From Planctomycetota bacterium (GTDB lineage Bacteria; Planctomycetota; Phycisphaerae; Phycisphaerales; SM1A02): DNA of 64,000 nucleotides. The notes beneath the pieces were generated by a model. The model was not told the origin of the DNA. It did not search any database and was given only the letters and a program-made list of their open reading frames with translations. Location of the stretch: contig JADFFQ010000001.1 of the NCBI GenBank assembly GCA_022568135.1, positions 1-64,000 of the forward strand, given 5' to 3'. Positions 1-7,916 of this stretch are shown here, piece after piece. The position numbers were made by a program, and so were the translations under genes. Position 1 is the stretch's first letter; the number at the start of each line of letters is the position of its first letter.

Positions 1-10
1 GATCTACCGC

Positions 11-127
11 TCATTGTTGCGAAAGATCCAGCGGGCGCCACAGCGAATCATCGTTGGTCGAAGGCTGCGTTTGAGTCCCCTGCGAAAGGGGGCCATCGCC
101 CTGCGTGCCCGCTGCTTGGCCATTCAT
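11..127 (-). CDS. small ORF, 38 aa, unknown
   Basis: A 38-codon ORF begins with an ATG eight bases after a near-perfect Shine-Dalgarno sequence (GGAGGTGA). The product is polar, rich in Gln, Ser and Thr, with no Cys, membrane segment or motif I recognise. The ribosome site is the only support for coding, so this may be a real small protein or chance. Confidence 0.3.
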   Translation of the reverse strand: MNGQAAGTQGDGPLSQGTQTQPSTNDDSLWRPLDLSQQ

Positions 128-187
128 GATGATTCACCTCCGCCCAGATCGTGCATGACCAAGACATGAGGCGAGCTCGCCTACGCC

Positions 188-487
188 TTGCGGCTCAACG
201 TGTTTGGCGAATGCGTCATGCCTAATGCGTCGCTTCATCTGCCGGTGGCGCTTATCGGCGTTGGCGAAGTGCCCAGGAGAGGACTCGAACACTCCGCACA
301 AACACCGCGAAAAGAAGCCATTTCCGATCAGGGCGGCGCAGAATCCGGCGCACCTGATGCGCCAAACGCCCTCAGGCGGCCGAATGACCCCGGCCTGCGC
401 CGCATCATCGACGCCTGGCCAGACCTGCCGAAGCCGCTCAAGGCGGGCATCGTGGCGATGGTGAGGGCCGCTCAACAGAGTGAGTGA
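188..487 (+). pseudogene. 3' remnant of a phage-type integrase
   Basis: The last ~33 codons (motifs LRRIIDAWPDLP and LKAGIVAMV) resemble the C-terminal tail that follows the catalytic Tyr in tyrosine integrases of planctomycetes. This family link is from memory. No catalytic Arg/His/Tyr core is visible upstream in this frame, so only the tail remains. A tRNA 3' half lies 44 bp downstream on the other strand, which fits the end of an integrated element. Confidence 0.4.
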
Positions 488-530
488 CGCAGTCAAGCGC
501 GATCCAGGGGGCAGGGCACACAGGAGGCAC

Positions 531-576
531 GGCCGAGGGATTCCAACCTGCAACCCTCGGTTCCGAAGACCGAAAC
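531..576 (-). other. tRNA-Arg-like 3' half, candidate attachment-site remnant
   Basis: On the minus strand the sequence folds as an anticodon arm (stem CGGT/ACCG, loop CTTCGGA, anticodon UCG), then a variable region and a T arm ending CTCGGCC. The T loop reads GGTTGGAATCC where GGTTCGAATCC is normal. No D arm or 5' acceptor strand precedes it, so it is not a working tRNA. Half-tRNAs beside integrase tails are typical att scars. Confidence 0.4.
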
Positions 577-1076
577 AAGCAATTGTTTCTGAGCCAATAC
601 CGCACTGGCGGTATCTCAAGTGCGGGTGAGTGTACCTGAGTTGACATGAGTTGACCCACGGGTGATCCCGGTTGGTGTGCAAATTGCACACTGGACTGGC
701 CCATCGGAACCGCCGCCGCTCAAGCAGCGCCCCGACGCCGAAGGTGTTGAACGCTTCGCACCACGCAAGCAGCACCGCCATGACGGCTGGTTCCTGCTCG
801 GCTGCCGGATCGAGGGCACCGTCGAGGTAGTCCAGAACGCCGGCCCCGGCGACGCGGAGCCTCTAACCAAGACGCCGCCGTGGTTCGCAACGGCGGCGAA
901 AGCTCCCCGATCCAAACGCTCTTCATAACCACTCGCGCGCGAGTCGGGAGGGAGAATCGGCCAGAGCCCGCCACAACCGCTTCGTGGCGTGCCACTTGAG
1001 GCTCGGCACGCCGATCGGGCGCGGAGTCCGGGTTGTTCTTGAGCCGCACATCGCCCTGCCGCAGCCGTCGCGGGAT
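577..1076. other. 500 bp without a supported gene
   Basis: Several overlapping open frames exist on the minus strand because of high GC. One stretch (about 710-860, minus) reads like protein (VLDYLDGALD, AVLLAWCEAF), but it has no start and runs into the tRNA relic. It may be a decayed C-terminus. Confidence 0.3.
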
Positions 1077-2408
1077 TCACTGCCGGCGGAAGACGATCCC
1101 GTCCTTGAGCCGCCCGTCCAGATCCTCCTGTGATAGAACGGAGAGCGCATCGTTGTCCACGGGGATGAACCCGTAGCCGCGCAGATTGCTGAGCATGAAA
1201 TCCGCGTCGCCGTGCGGTCCGAAGATGACAAGGCGTCCCTCGGGCTTGAGGGCTCGCGTCAGGCTCTCGTAGAAACGCGGGCGGGCAGCACGCACGATGT
1301 GGCTCGCCACGTCGTGCAGCATCGCGACGTCGAGGCTCGCTGCGGGCAGGGCGACGTCGTCGGGAACCGAGAGGACCGGCACGATGTTGGGCACCGACCG
1401 GCGATGCAGTCGACGGATGTGTCGCTCCTGGATCTCGACCGCGTACACGGTGCCCTCGGGGCCGAGCTCGCCGGCGATGGCCTCGGAGAGCCAGCCGGAC
1501 CCGCAGCCGATGTCCGCGACCACCTGGCCGGGCCGGACCTGGAGGATGTCGATGACGTGCCGGGCCCGAGTGCTCTGCTCCGGTACGTCCTGGCGCCGAC
1601 CGAGCTCCACGTGCGCGCTGATCCGCTCGCCGTCCCGGAGCAGCTCGAGCTCGACGCGATCGCCGGGGCGGCGGGACGCGATGGCATCCAGGACCCGCTC
1701 GCGCGTCGCCATCCGCTCGCCGTCGAACGTCACGAGCACGTCGCCCGCGGCGAGGCCGCCCTTGTCCGCCGCGGTGTCGGGAACCGTGCGATTGATCATC
1801 ACGCCACCCTGTCGCGCCGCACCGAGCTCGACGCCGAGGAACGCGCGCTCCCCGGCGTTCGCGGCCGGACGACCGACGCCTCCGATCATGTCGCCGGTTC
1901 GACGCAGGCTCACGCAGTCGAGCAGGGCCTCGCCGGCCACGCGGCATTCCAGCTCGAGCAGGTGGTAGCCGGGGCCCAGCGGTATCGGGTCGAATGGGAC
2001 GATGATCGCGCGATCCTGCGACTGATTCTCCAGGATGAACGTCGCCTGGCCGTCGCGCATCAGGGGCGCCTCCCAGGCCCGCGCCGACAGCGTCGGGCCC
2101 TCCGCGCCGTGCACGGCGCGAATCGAGATCTCGTACATGCCCGGCTCGACCGTCCGGACCTTGAGCTGGAGCGTGTCTCCCTCCACCGCCGACCAGCGTG
2201 ACAGCGATCCGGTGGCGCCGAGCTCCGATCGCACGCTCTCGAGCGTCCCACCGCCGACGTTCGGCTCGAGATCCTCGACCGGGCGGCAGATCGTCACGCT
2301 GCGCCCGATGGCCGTTTCGTTCGCGGGCGACGGCGGCGACTGCGCCGGGGCGCCGGCGACAACGAGGAGCACACCCACGACGTTCGAGCCGAGCACGGTC
2401 CGGATCAT
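1077..2408 (-). CDS. exported PDZ-domain / SAM-methyltransferase fusion
   Basis: The 443-residue product begins with a signal peptide (MIRTVLGSN...GAPAQS, about residues 1-24). The ATG at 2408 was chosen because GGGAGG lies six bases upstream; an in-frame ATG 24 bases earlier lacks a site. Residues ~25-185 form an unassigned beta-rich region. Residues ~190-275 are a PDZ domain (FLGVELG, GGLAAGDVLV). Residues ~290-443 are a class I methyltransferase with motif VADIGCGSGWLS, closest to the UbiE/protein-L-isoaspartate type. A SAM-dependent enzyme on an exported protein is odd, since SAM is cytoplasmic. It may bind another ligand or stay inside by a non-cleaved anchor. It is monocistronic. Confidence 0.75.
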   Translation of the reverse strand: MIRTVLGSNVVGVLLVVAGAPAQSPPSPANETAIGRSVTICRPVEDLEPNVGGGTLESVRSELGATGSLSRWSAVEGDTLQLKVRTVEPGMYEISIRAVHGAEGPTLSARAWEAPLMRDGQATFILENQSQDRAIIVPFDPIPLGPGYHLLELECRVAGEALLDCVSLRRTGDMIGGVGRPAANAGERAFLGVELGAARQGGVMINRTVPDTAADKGGLAAGDVLVTFDGERMATRERVLDAIASRRPGDRVELELLRDGERISAHVELGRRQDVPEQSTRARHVIDILQVRPGQVVADIGCGSGWLSEAIAGELGPEGTVYAVEIQERHIRRLHRRSVPNIVPVLSVPDDVALPAASLDVAMLHDVASHIVRAARPRFYESLTRALKPEGRLVIFGPHGDADFMLSNLRGYGFIPVDNDALSVLSQEDLDGRLKDGIVFRRQ

Positions 2409-2604
2409 CGTCGACCTCCCACGCACCGTCATGCGACGGGATCTAGGGGTGGATCACCCGTCCGTCCCCGTGACGGCCTCAGGGCAGAACAGCTTCACGG
2501 CGCCCGGCATTCTACGATCCACTGCACGTGCGCCGCCGGGGTGCCGCGTTGGCCGCGGGGCACACGTAGTCGAAACACAAGGGCGTCCGATCGGGGCGGG
2601 CTTT

Positions 2605-2823
2605 TCACGCTAATGTTTCAATACCAAGGAAGCCACCTTCCTCACCTTCACGAACATAGCCCACCCGCATGTTCGCCTTGTCGCAGGGAGTCCTCTCGCC
2701 GCAAGACGGGCATTGCAGCTTGTTCCCATGCAACGCAGTAGCATCGAACGTTTCGATAGCTCCGAACCTGACGGGTGAGGGAATCCAACCTGCACAATGC
2801 TTACACCGGACCCGAGTTTCCAT
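2605..2823 (-). CDS. zinc-ribbon protein, 72 aa
   Basis: The 72-residue protein has two Cys pairs, CKHC near residue 7 and CPSC near residue 38, spaced as a small zinc ribbon, and a C-terminal GYVREGEEGGFLG. The second of two overlapping ATGs was chosen: it starts the Cys-containing frame and sits seven bases from GGAGG. Function unknown; perhaps nucleic-acid or protein binding. It lies just downstream of duplicated segment A on the same strand and could be cotranscribed with the 90-aa gene, although a terminator-like hairpin separates them. Confidence 0.6.
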   Translation of the reverse strand: METRVRCKHCAGWIPSPVRFGAIETFDATALHGNKLQCPSCGERTPCDKANMRVGYVREGEEGGFLGIETLA

Positions 2824-2998
2824 GGCATGCCCTCCTGTCCTTGTGGGAATATTGTCCTGTGGCACGTATTGTACCTCAAGCCAACTCGCCGTCCCCATCC
2901 AAACGGTCGCGGCGCCAATCGCCAATGCTGCGGCCATGTCCCCACCTCGGCCAGCCGATCATTCGGGTCGGCAGCGACAGATACATCGGAACCGTCCT

Positions 2999-3025
2999 AA
3001 AGAAAGGCCCGCCGGGGGGGCGGGC
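2999..3025 (-). terminator. intrinsic terminator of the 90-aa gene, copy A
   Basis: On the minus strand GCCCGCC pairs with GGCGGGC around a C-rich loop and is followed by CTTTCTTT. It lies ~30 bp after the stop codon of the 90-aa gene and is conserved in copy B. Confidence 0.7.
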
Positions 3026-3055
3026 TGTAGATGACCAAGATGGGCGGCGAACCGA

Positions 3056-3328
3056 TCAGGCGGTACACCCGAAGATATGGCGCTCCTGGAAGCGGATAGG
3101 AGACCCGATTCTCAGATCGCCGGGTTTATCAAGGTCGCCGCCTAGGAAGCCTGTCACCTCGCCTTCGAAGGTCTGGTCAGCGTTGGTCTTCACGACCTTG
3201 GCGTAGATTTGCACACCATCGGCTTCGAGCTGTACTTCGCAGCCCTCCGACACGTAGCTGGTGCTACCGGCATACTCAATTGGTTGGGGGTGGCGGCGCA
3301 CGTCAAAGCTGATTTCTTGAGTTTTCAT
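3056..3328 (-). CDS. conserved small soluble protein, 90 aa (copy A)
   Basis: This 90-residue acidic protein has no membrane segment or signal. The ATG is preceded by CAGGAGAGTC, a good ribosome site. Its pattern ([37 protein letters not shown]) suggests a small beta-barrel such as an SH3-like fold, as an inference only. A paralogue at 18492-18764 is ~85% identical and differs mostly at surface-type residues. The preservation of both copies suggests a working gene. Function unknown. Confidence 0.7.
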   Translation of the reverse strand: MKTQEISFDVRRHPQPIEYAGSTSYVSEGCEVQLEADGVQIYAKVVKTNADQTFEGEVTGFLGGDLDKPGDLRIGSPIRFQERHIFGCTA

Positions 3329-3667
3329 GTGACTCTCCTGTTGGCATAAACGCGGTCGCCCAATTGCGATCCGCCATTGCCCCCTCGGCCAATTCTTGGC
3401 TGGTCTTGAGAGGTCCAGGATGATTGAGAGGCGCAAACGCGGCCCAAGCCAGGTGCGGTGCATTCCGGTCGGCAACGTCGGCCGGTGAGATGGTTGTGGC
3501 GTAGTGATTCATCCTTCAGACGATGCGCGCGAATCGGCGCCGCCGATTCGATCGCGCCGCGAAAACACGTAGGGTGGAGCCTCTCAACAGCCGCTTAGAC
3601 CGTCGGCGGGACACCCATCCATATTCCAGCGCACTCCCAAGGGCCGCGGTTTCCTAGAATCTTGACG

Positions 3668-4633
3668 ATGGCAAAGAAGCAGAATCGTTACTACACGGGA
3701 CTAGTCCCGTTTTCGAACAAGACTCGCATGTTACCGGCGAGAGGACGCGGGTGGACGGCCATGTTTGCGCCAGTGCGGTCTCAGATCCGAAAGGGCAGTC
3801 CCGACCTCAAGCATGAAATCGTCATCCTCGCGGCCAATGATCGAACGGCTCAGAAGGCGCTAAACCTGATCCTGTCTGCCCACCGGCTCATTACAGCGGA
3901 GGTGTGGATTGACGACATTGACGTTCAGCCCCAGGGCAAGACGAAGGCCCTACACCCTGGTTATTGTTCAACTGCTAATTTTCCCGTCGCCTGCCACATC
4001 GCCGCGAAGGCGTCGACTTCGCTCAACTTCATTTACGCGCTGGCTCTTTACCGTCTGAGTCAGGAGCTACATGTAAACGTCCTGATGGATCTGGAGCCGC
4101 GCGAATATCCGCACGAACATCGCTCACCGTACCCACGGGATCACGCGCGGTTCGCCTATGCCATTGTTACGGCGTATGCGGTCATTGAGCAGATTGGATT
4201 GGCGTTGAAACAGGGCGATGCGTTCAAGAACCGCCAATGGATTCCGGTGGTCCGCAACGAACTTGAGAACCGTCTGAGATCGGCTGGAGTGGACCTTGGC
4301 AATCCTGTGCTCTGGCAATTGCGGGGCGGCAAGACCAAGATGGAGGCAAGACGGCCACCAAAGATAATGCGCAAGGCTTCGTGGGCCTTTGGAAAGATAA
4401 GAGACTGTGAGGTCGAGGTCATTGACGCACTGGCCGATTTGAGATGGCTGCGGAGTGGGGTCGCCAGTCACCACCTGGACGAACTTGCATCGCTCTTGTC
4501 CATCTACGATGCGTCGAACGCACAGCTTCTCGCCCGTCGGCTCTTATTCGACAGGCTGGGGTTCACAGCCCAGCGGGTTTGGGAAATACGGGAGGCGTCG
4601 ACAGGCAAACGGCGTTCACGCAGATCGAAGTAG
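3668..4633 (+). CDS. hypothetical protein, 321 aa
   Basis: A long well-formed ORF starting MAKKQNRYY. The ATG is preceded by CTTGACG and no strong ribosome site. The protein is mostly helical and basic at both ends, with a central Ala/Leu-rich helical region and a run resembling a HEPN- or DUF-type helical bundle (AYAIVTAYAVIEQIG, WIPVVRNELENRLR). I do not recognise a family with certainty. The C-terminus is Arg/Lys-rich. Its 3' end overlaps the convergent zinc-ribbon membrane gene by 71 bp. Confidence 0.65.
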   Translation: MAKKQNRYYTGLVPFSNKTRMLPARGRGWTAMFAPVRSQIRKGSPDLKHEIVILAANDRTAQKALNLILSAHRLITAEVWIDDIDVQPQGKTKALHPGYCSTANFPVACHIAAKASTSLNFIYALALYRLSQELHVNVLMDLEPREYPHEHRSPYPRDHARFAYAIVTAYAVIEQIGLALKQGDAFKNRQWIPVVRNELENRLRSAGVDLGNPVLWQLRGGKTKMEARRPPKIMRKASWAFGKIRDCEVEVIDALADLRWLRSGVASHHLDELASLLSIYDASNAQLLARRLLFDRLGFTAQRVWEIREASTGKRRSRRSK

Positions 4634-5372
4634 GTGCATTTGCCACGTCCCGGTCGGCTACAAGCCCAAGACGCGCAAGACCCGGGCCGGCCAGATCACC
4701 CCCCGCCCCACACTCCGGGCAGGCGACGTGGTTGGCGTGGCGCAGGTCGTAGCCGCAGGCGAGGCACAGCCCGCGCTTGCGGCGGATGAATTGCCGCACA
4801 TCACGCCGAGCGAAGAGTACGATCCACAGAATTGCCGCGTACAACAGGGAGTTGGTCAGAAACCCGCGCCAGATTGGGCGCAGCGGAAGGACACGCGGCT
4901 GGGTCGGCCCGGCGACTACTCGCCATTGGGGTAGTAGCGGTGCCTCGATCCCGCCGTCAATCCCTGCCCGGACTGTGCCGTAATCATCGCTGTGATGGGT
5001 CCTTTCAACTTCGCACCACAGCGACAGCATGGGCCAACCGCGAGCATCGATAACGCGCTGCTCCATTGTTGTTGAGTCCAAATAGAACTCGTTCATTGGA
5101 TCGGCAAGCCGTCCCCACTCGGGGATGACCTCGGAAGGGGAGACATTGGTGCGGCCATAATGACCCTTTCGATAGCGAGTGGAGCTGATTCGTGCCCCGC
5201 CTGGCCGCCGCCACCGATTGACGCTCCAATGATCATCGCCGACGGGATTGCTTGCGCCATAGGGGATCACTGCGAACACATTGATCGTGATTGCGCAGCC
5301 CCACGCCACGGCGACGTTGACCACCGCGCCGAGGAGCAGGAAGATCGTCAGCTTCGTCAAGCAGCGTCTCAC
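4563..5372 (-). CDS. membrane protein with C-terminal CGYDLR zinc ribbon
   Basis: About 269 residues from a GTG at 5372; upstream in-frame sequence looks non-coding. An N-terminal membrane segment (residues ~5-30, LTIFLLLGAVVNVAVAWG) is followed by an extracytoplasmic domain of ~150 residues, a second segment (LTNSLLYAAILWIVLF), a basic linker, and a zinc ribbon CLACGYDLRH...CPECG. This ribbon after a membrane segment is a hallmark of planctomycete membrane proteins of unknown role. The last ~40 residues after the ribbon may be read-through, since they overlap the convergent gene. Confidence 0.65.
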   Translation of the reverse strand: MRRCLTKLTIFLLLGAVVNVAVAWGCAITINVFAVIPYGASNPVGDDHWSVNRWRRPGGARISSTRYRKGHYGRTNVSPSEVIPEWGRLADPMNEFYLDSTTMEQRVIDARGWPMLSLWCEVERTHHSDDYGTVRAGIDGGIEAPLLPQWRVVAGPTQPRVLPLRPIWRGFLTNSLLYAAILWIVLFARRDVRQFIRRKRGLCLACGYDLRHANHVACPECGAGGDLAGPGLARLGLVADRDVANAPTSICVNAVCLSTPPVFPKPAGL

Positions 5373-5397
5373 GACACAACGATAGCCTGGCGGCTTC

Positions 5398-5580
5398 CTA
5401 CCCGTCCTCCCAATCCACGCCCAGCATCTCGCCCAGCAGCACGACCGCTTCCAGCAGATCGTCGTGATGGACGATCCACCACTGGCCGAAGTTGTCGCAG
5501 GCATCGAACGTCCAGTAGCCATCAGCGTCGGCATCCTCGCTCCGCCACGTGGCGCAGTGGACCTTGCAGATCGAGCACAT
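5398..5580 (-). CDS. small acidic protein, 60 aa
   Basis: Sixty residues with an N-terminal Cys cluster (MCSICKVHC) and an acidic, Trp-rich C-terminal half (DNFGQWWIVHHDDLLEAV). The ATG at 5580 is preferred because the longer ORF would start upstream of the RRM gene's terminator. It ends 25 bp before the CGYDLR membrane gene start, so the two may be cotranscribed. Function unknown. Confidence 0.45.
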   Translation of the reverse strand: MCSICKVHCATWRSEDADADGYWTFDACDNFGQWWIVHHDDLLEAVVLLGEMLGVDWEDG

Positions 5581-5671
5581 GGCGTCCAGGGTTGTCGTGT
5601 GCGCCCGGAAGTGTTTGATCTGACATTGAGCAGACAATCTCCGGGCTACCGTCTCACGACCTCGGCGGACG

Positions 5672-5698
5672 AAAAAGGCCAGCCCCAACCGGCTGGCC
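5672..5698 (-). terminator. intrinsic terminator after the RRM gene
   Basis: On the minus strand GGCCAGCC, a six-base loop and GGCTGGCC form a perfect 8-bp stem followed by TTTTT. It lies 65 bp after the RRM gene stop. Confidence 0.85.
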
Positions 5699-5763
5699 CT
5701 CTCGAAGGCGCTCGTCATCATCGAAGCCGGAGACCACCAGCGATTCCGAACCCGGGCCGGGCG

Positions 5764-6009
5764 CTAGGTCCGTGCTCGCGCCTCGCTGACTTTCAGTTGA
5801 CGTCCACCGACCTCCTTGCCGTCGAGGGAGCTGATTGCCTCTCGCGCCGCCTGGTCATTGCGGATCTCGACAAAGCCGAAGCCGCGGGGGCGACCAGTCT
5901 CCCGATCGGTGATGAGGTTCACGTCGTCGACGTCGCCGAACTGGCCAAAAAGCTCACGGACCTCGGACTCCCCCGTCTCGAGCGAAAGATTGCCAACGTA
6001 GATCTTCAT
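5764..6009 (-). CDS. RRM-family RNA-binding protein
   Basis: An 81-residue single RNA-recognition-motif protein, the usual size for bacterial glycine-poor RRM proteins. RNP2 is IYVGNL (residues 3-8) and RNP1 is RGFGFVEI (about 45-52), with the two aromatic RNA-stacking residues in RNP1 intact. The start MKIYVGNL has AGGA nine bases upstream; a longer start adds only ten residues. Members bind single-stranded RNA and often respond to cold. Its promoter appears to lie ~240 bp upstream inside the conserved leader element (copy A), giving a long 5' UTR. Confidence 0.9.
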   Translation of the reverse strand: MKIYVGNLSLETGESEVRELFGQFGDVDDVNLITDRETGRPRGFGFVEIRNDQAAREAISSLDGKEVGGRQLKVSEARART

Positions 6010-6181
6010 CGGTGTGATTCCTGTGTTCCGAGTGTCCAATGCCTAACGGGATCCTCGGGTGCGATCTACGTCTGGCAGCCGCCACGGGCCATCCATCGGG
6101 ATGGCGTTCGCCGGGCGACGGAGAACTGGTCAGTAAGGATAGATGATCAGTGGGCCGCAGGCAACGGCTGATCCGTTGCCG

Positions 6182-6440
6182 ATTCTGAAGCCGACATTTC
6201 CCGTTTGACCTTCGCCCGGCTCCACCGCCGAGCTTTCCGAGCACGAGTGTAACGCCCCCCGCCGGGAATCCAAGTTCCAGTCGCTTGCTTCTGACCGGAA
6301 TCGACGGCGACCCGCCGCGGCGGGCCCCAAGACGGCGGCCTGGAGGCCCTGTCGGACCGCTTGGGCAGGGGTGTGCCCAGCTTGACATCGCAGGCCGCTC
6401 GTCGTTTGTTGGGTTGGAGCGGATTGTTGATCTCGCCAAG
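6182..6440 (-). promoter_or_regulatory. conserved promoter/leader element, copy A
   Basis: This ~250-bp stretch recurs at 19240-19486, and its 3' quarter again at 7823-7883, each upstream of a gene it points toward. On the minus strand it holds TTGGAT (6268-6273), a 16-bp spacer and TACACT (6246-6251), a good sigma-70-type promoter. The transcribed part carries a stem CTCGGC/GCCGGG conserved in all three copies and a conserved GGTCAAACGGGAAATG tract. Confidence 0.55.
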
Positions 6441-6547
6441 CAGAACACCGAGCAGGTCCGACGCTCGCTGACCTCGTAGGCCAATTGGGTCTGCTTCGTC
6501 AGATCACGCTGCTGAGCAGGTGTCAGGCCGAACCCATCAAGCACGGG

Positions 6548-6748
6548 TCAGGTGCCTTCGCGGGCGACCAGGCGCTCCAGCCTCTCGAGCCGCTTCTCGA
6601 TCTGCAGCAGCTTGTGGATGATGATGACGTGGGTCTTCTTGGCGTCGATCCCTACTGGGCTCTCGTCGCTGGCGATCAGCTTTTCGATCTCGCCGTAGTC
6701 CGATGCGGAAACCTCTGGATCCATGTCGGCAACGATACCAGAGATCAT
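6548..6748 (-). CDS. small coiled-coil protein, 66 aa
   Basis: Sixty-six residues beginning MISGIVADMDPEV, with a C-terminal helix rich in Glu, Arg and Leu heptads (LLQIEKRLERLERLV) likely to coil. The ATG follows AGGTGG closely; a GTG two codons earlier is possible. No family recognised. It lies between two genes on the same strand without an obvious terminator. Confidence 0.5.
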   Translation of the reverse strand: MISGIVADMDPEVSASDYGEIEKLIASDESPVGIDAKKTHVIIIHKLLQIEKRLERLERLVAREGT

Positions 6749-6832
6749 CACCACCTGCTAGAGCTCGCCGGTGATTGACCGAGCGGTACGTGCGGGCACA
6801 CTTCGAGAACTCCAACCTTGGCGCCCCGGCCC

Positions 6833-7804
6833 TCATCGCCTTACAAAGAACATCCTCTCGTGATCCATGATTCCTCGTTCGAAGCATGCCAATTGGTCTT
6901 TGCAGACAATCGACTTGATCTGTTCGCGGAAATCACGATCCACCGCGTACCTCGGAGCAAGTCTGAGCAAATCCTTCAGAGTCGGGAGCAACTTCGTGAC
7001 CCCGAACAGTCCGCGAATTGCGACGTACCAACGCTTCAAAGTCTCAATGTAGTCGTCGCGGCCATTGATGGAAGAAACCAGATGGAACTGGGGAAGTGCC
7101 GCCCCGATGATTTGCTCCTTACCTACGGGGAGCCATGAACCCGGATAGAACTTCGTAAGCCGCGCCACAATCCTTTCTGTCGAGCGCGTCGGCTCCGTGA
7201 GCCGGCATTCCTCAGGATCCGGAACGCGATGGTCCCAGACCATCGTCTGCAAGAACAGCTTGCGACCCGACTTGATGACATCCGCGCAAAGTTGAAAGAA
7301 TCTCTTGTAGATGCCTTCTTGCTTGCCGGCGAGGAACTCTTCGATCGAGCAGAAGTGCTCGAATGCACCAATGGAGACGATCCCGTCAAAGACTCCCAGC
7401 TGCGCTGCCTGCGCTTCCTTCCAATCCATCAGGAGGACATTCAACCGCTTCTTCTTGCAGTACGCTGCCTGTGCTTGCGAAAGAGTCAGACCGACCCCCG
7501 AAGCTCCATTCAACTCAGCAGCTCGCAGCATCGCTCCCCACCCGCTGCCTATGTCGAGGATGCGCGCCCCTTCCCCGCAATCCAGGGTGTTAAGCACCCA
7601 GTCGTGCTTGTCCTTCTGCGCCTGTTGCAGTGATTTGCCGTGGTCGCCCCGGAAGTAGCCACAACTGAGGTCTGCGAACTCGCCAAGGCACCGATCGTGA
7701 AATCTATCGAGCCAATCGTAGAGGCGTTCGATCTCCTGCTGGTTCGCCATTTCGTCTTGCACCTGGCCGTCAGCCCTGAACCGCGACCCGTTCGCGAAAG
7801 CCAA
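6833..7804 (-). CDS. cyclopropane-fatty-acid-synthase-like methyltransferase
   Basis: 323 residues, or 305 if it starts at MANQQEIERLYD (7750). SAM-binding motif I is ILDIGSGWGAML, followed by GVGLTLSQAQ, the motif shared by CFA synthase and mycolic acid methyltransferases. SIGAFEHFCSIEEF corresponds to the family's active-site acidic/aromatic region. It is shorter than E. coli Cfa (382) and lacks the usual N-terminal extension, so it may act on lipids or on a small molecule. Its leader carries copy C of the conserved element, implying shared control with the RRM and ABM genes. Confidence 0.75.
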   Translation of the reverse strand: MAFANGSRFRADGQVQDEMANQQEIERLYDWLDRFHDRCLGEFADLSCGYFRGDHGKSLQQAQKDKHDWVLNTLDCGEGARILDIGSGWGAMLRAAELNGASGVGLTLSQAQAAYCKKKRLNVLLMDWKEAQAAQLGVFDGIVSIGAFEHFCSIEEFLAGKQEGIYKRFFQLCADVIKSGRKLFLQTMVWDHRVPDPEECRLTEPTRSTERIVARLTKFYPGSWLPVGKEQIIGAALPQFHLVSSINGRDDYIETLKRWYVAIRGLFGVTKLLPTLKDLLRLAPRYAVDRDFREQIKSIVCKDQLACFERGIMDHERMFFVRR

Positions 7805-7822
7805 GCCCCCCTAACAGATTAC

Positions 7823-7883
7823 CCGACATGTCCCATATGACCTTCGCCCGACTCCACCGCCGAGCTTGCCGAGCACGAGTGTA
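7823..7883 (-). promoter_or_regulatory. conserved leader element, copy C
   Basis: Homology to copies A and B starts exactly at the -10 hexamer TACACT (7878-7883, minus strand) and runs ~55 bases into the transcript. There is no match upstream and no clear -35. The stem CTCGGC/GTCGGG is kept with a G-U pair replacing G-C. It ends 19 bp before the methyltransferase ORF. Conservation limited to the transcribed part favours a functional RNA over a duplicated promoter. Confidence 0.5.
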
Positions 7884-7916
7884 ATCCCCATTAGCACACT
7901 CTGTGTGGATGAGATC

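Larger units (their letters stand above)
2893..3519. repeat. 627-bp duplicated segment, copy A
   Basis: This segment recurs in the same orientation at 18330-18955 with scattered substitutions. It contains the 90-aa gene, its upstream region and its terminator. Both copies begin at CCCCATCC and end near ATTCATCC. In copy B the left junction falls inside a transposase relic, suggesting the copy moved from here to there. Confidence 0.9.

Noticed and set aside
134-781. 215-aa minus ORF spanning the tRNA relic
   Set aside because: It reads through the tRNA half and intergenic sequence; only a short 5' part looks protein-like.
616-1947. 443-aa minus-strand ORF
   Set aside because: Arg/Gly/Ala-rich shadow of the PDZ-methyltransferase gene, with no family signal and no ribosome site.
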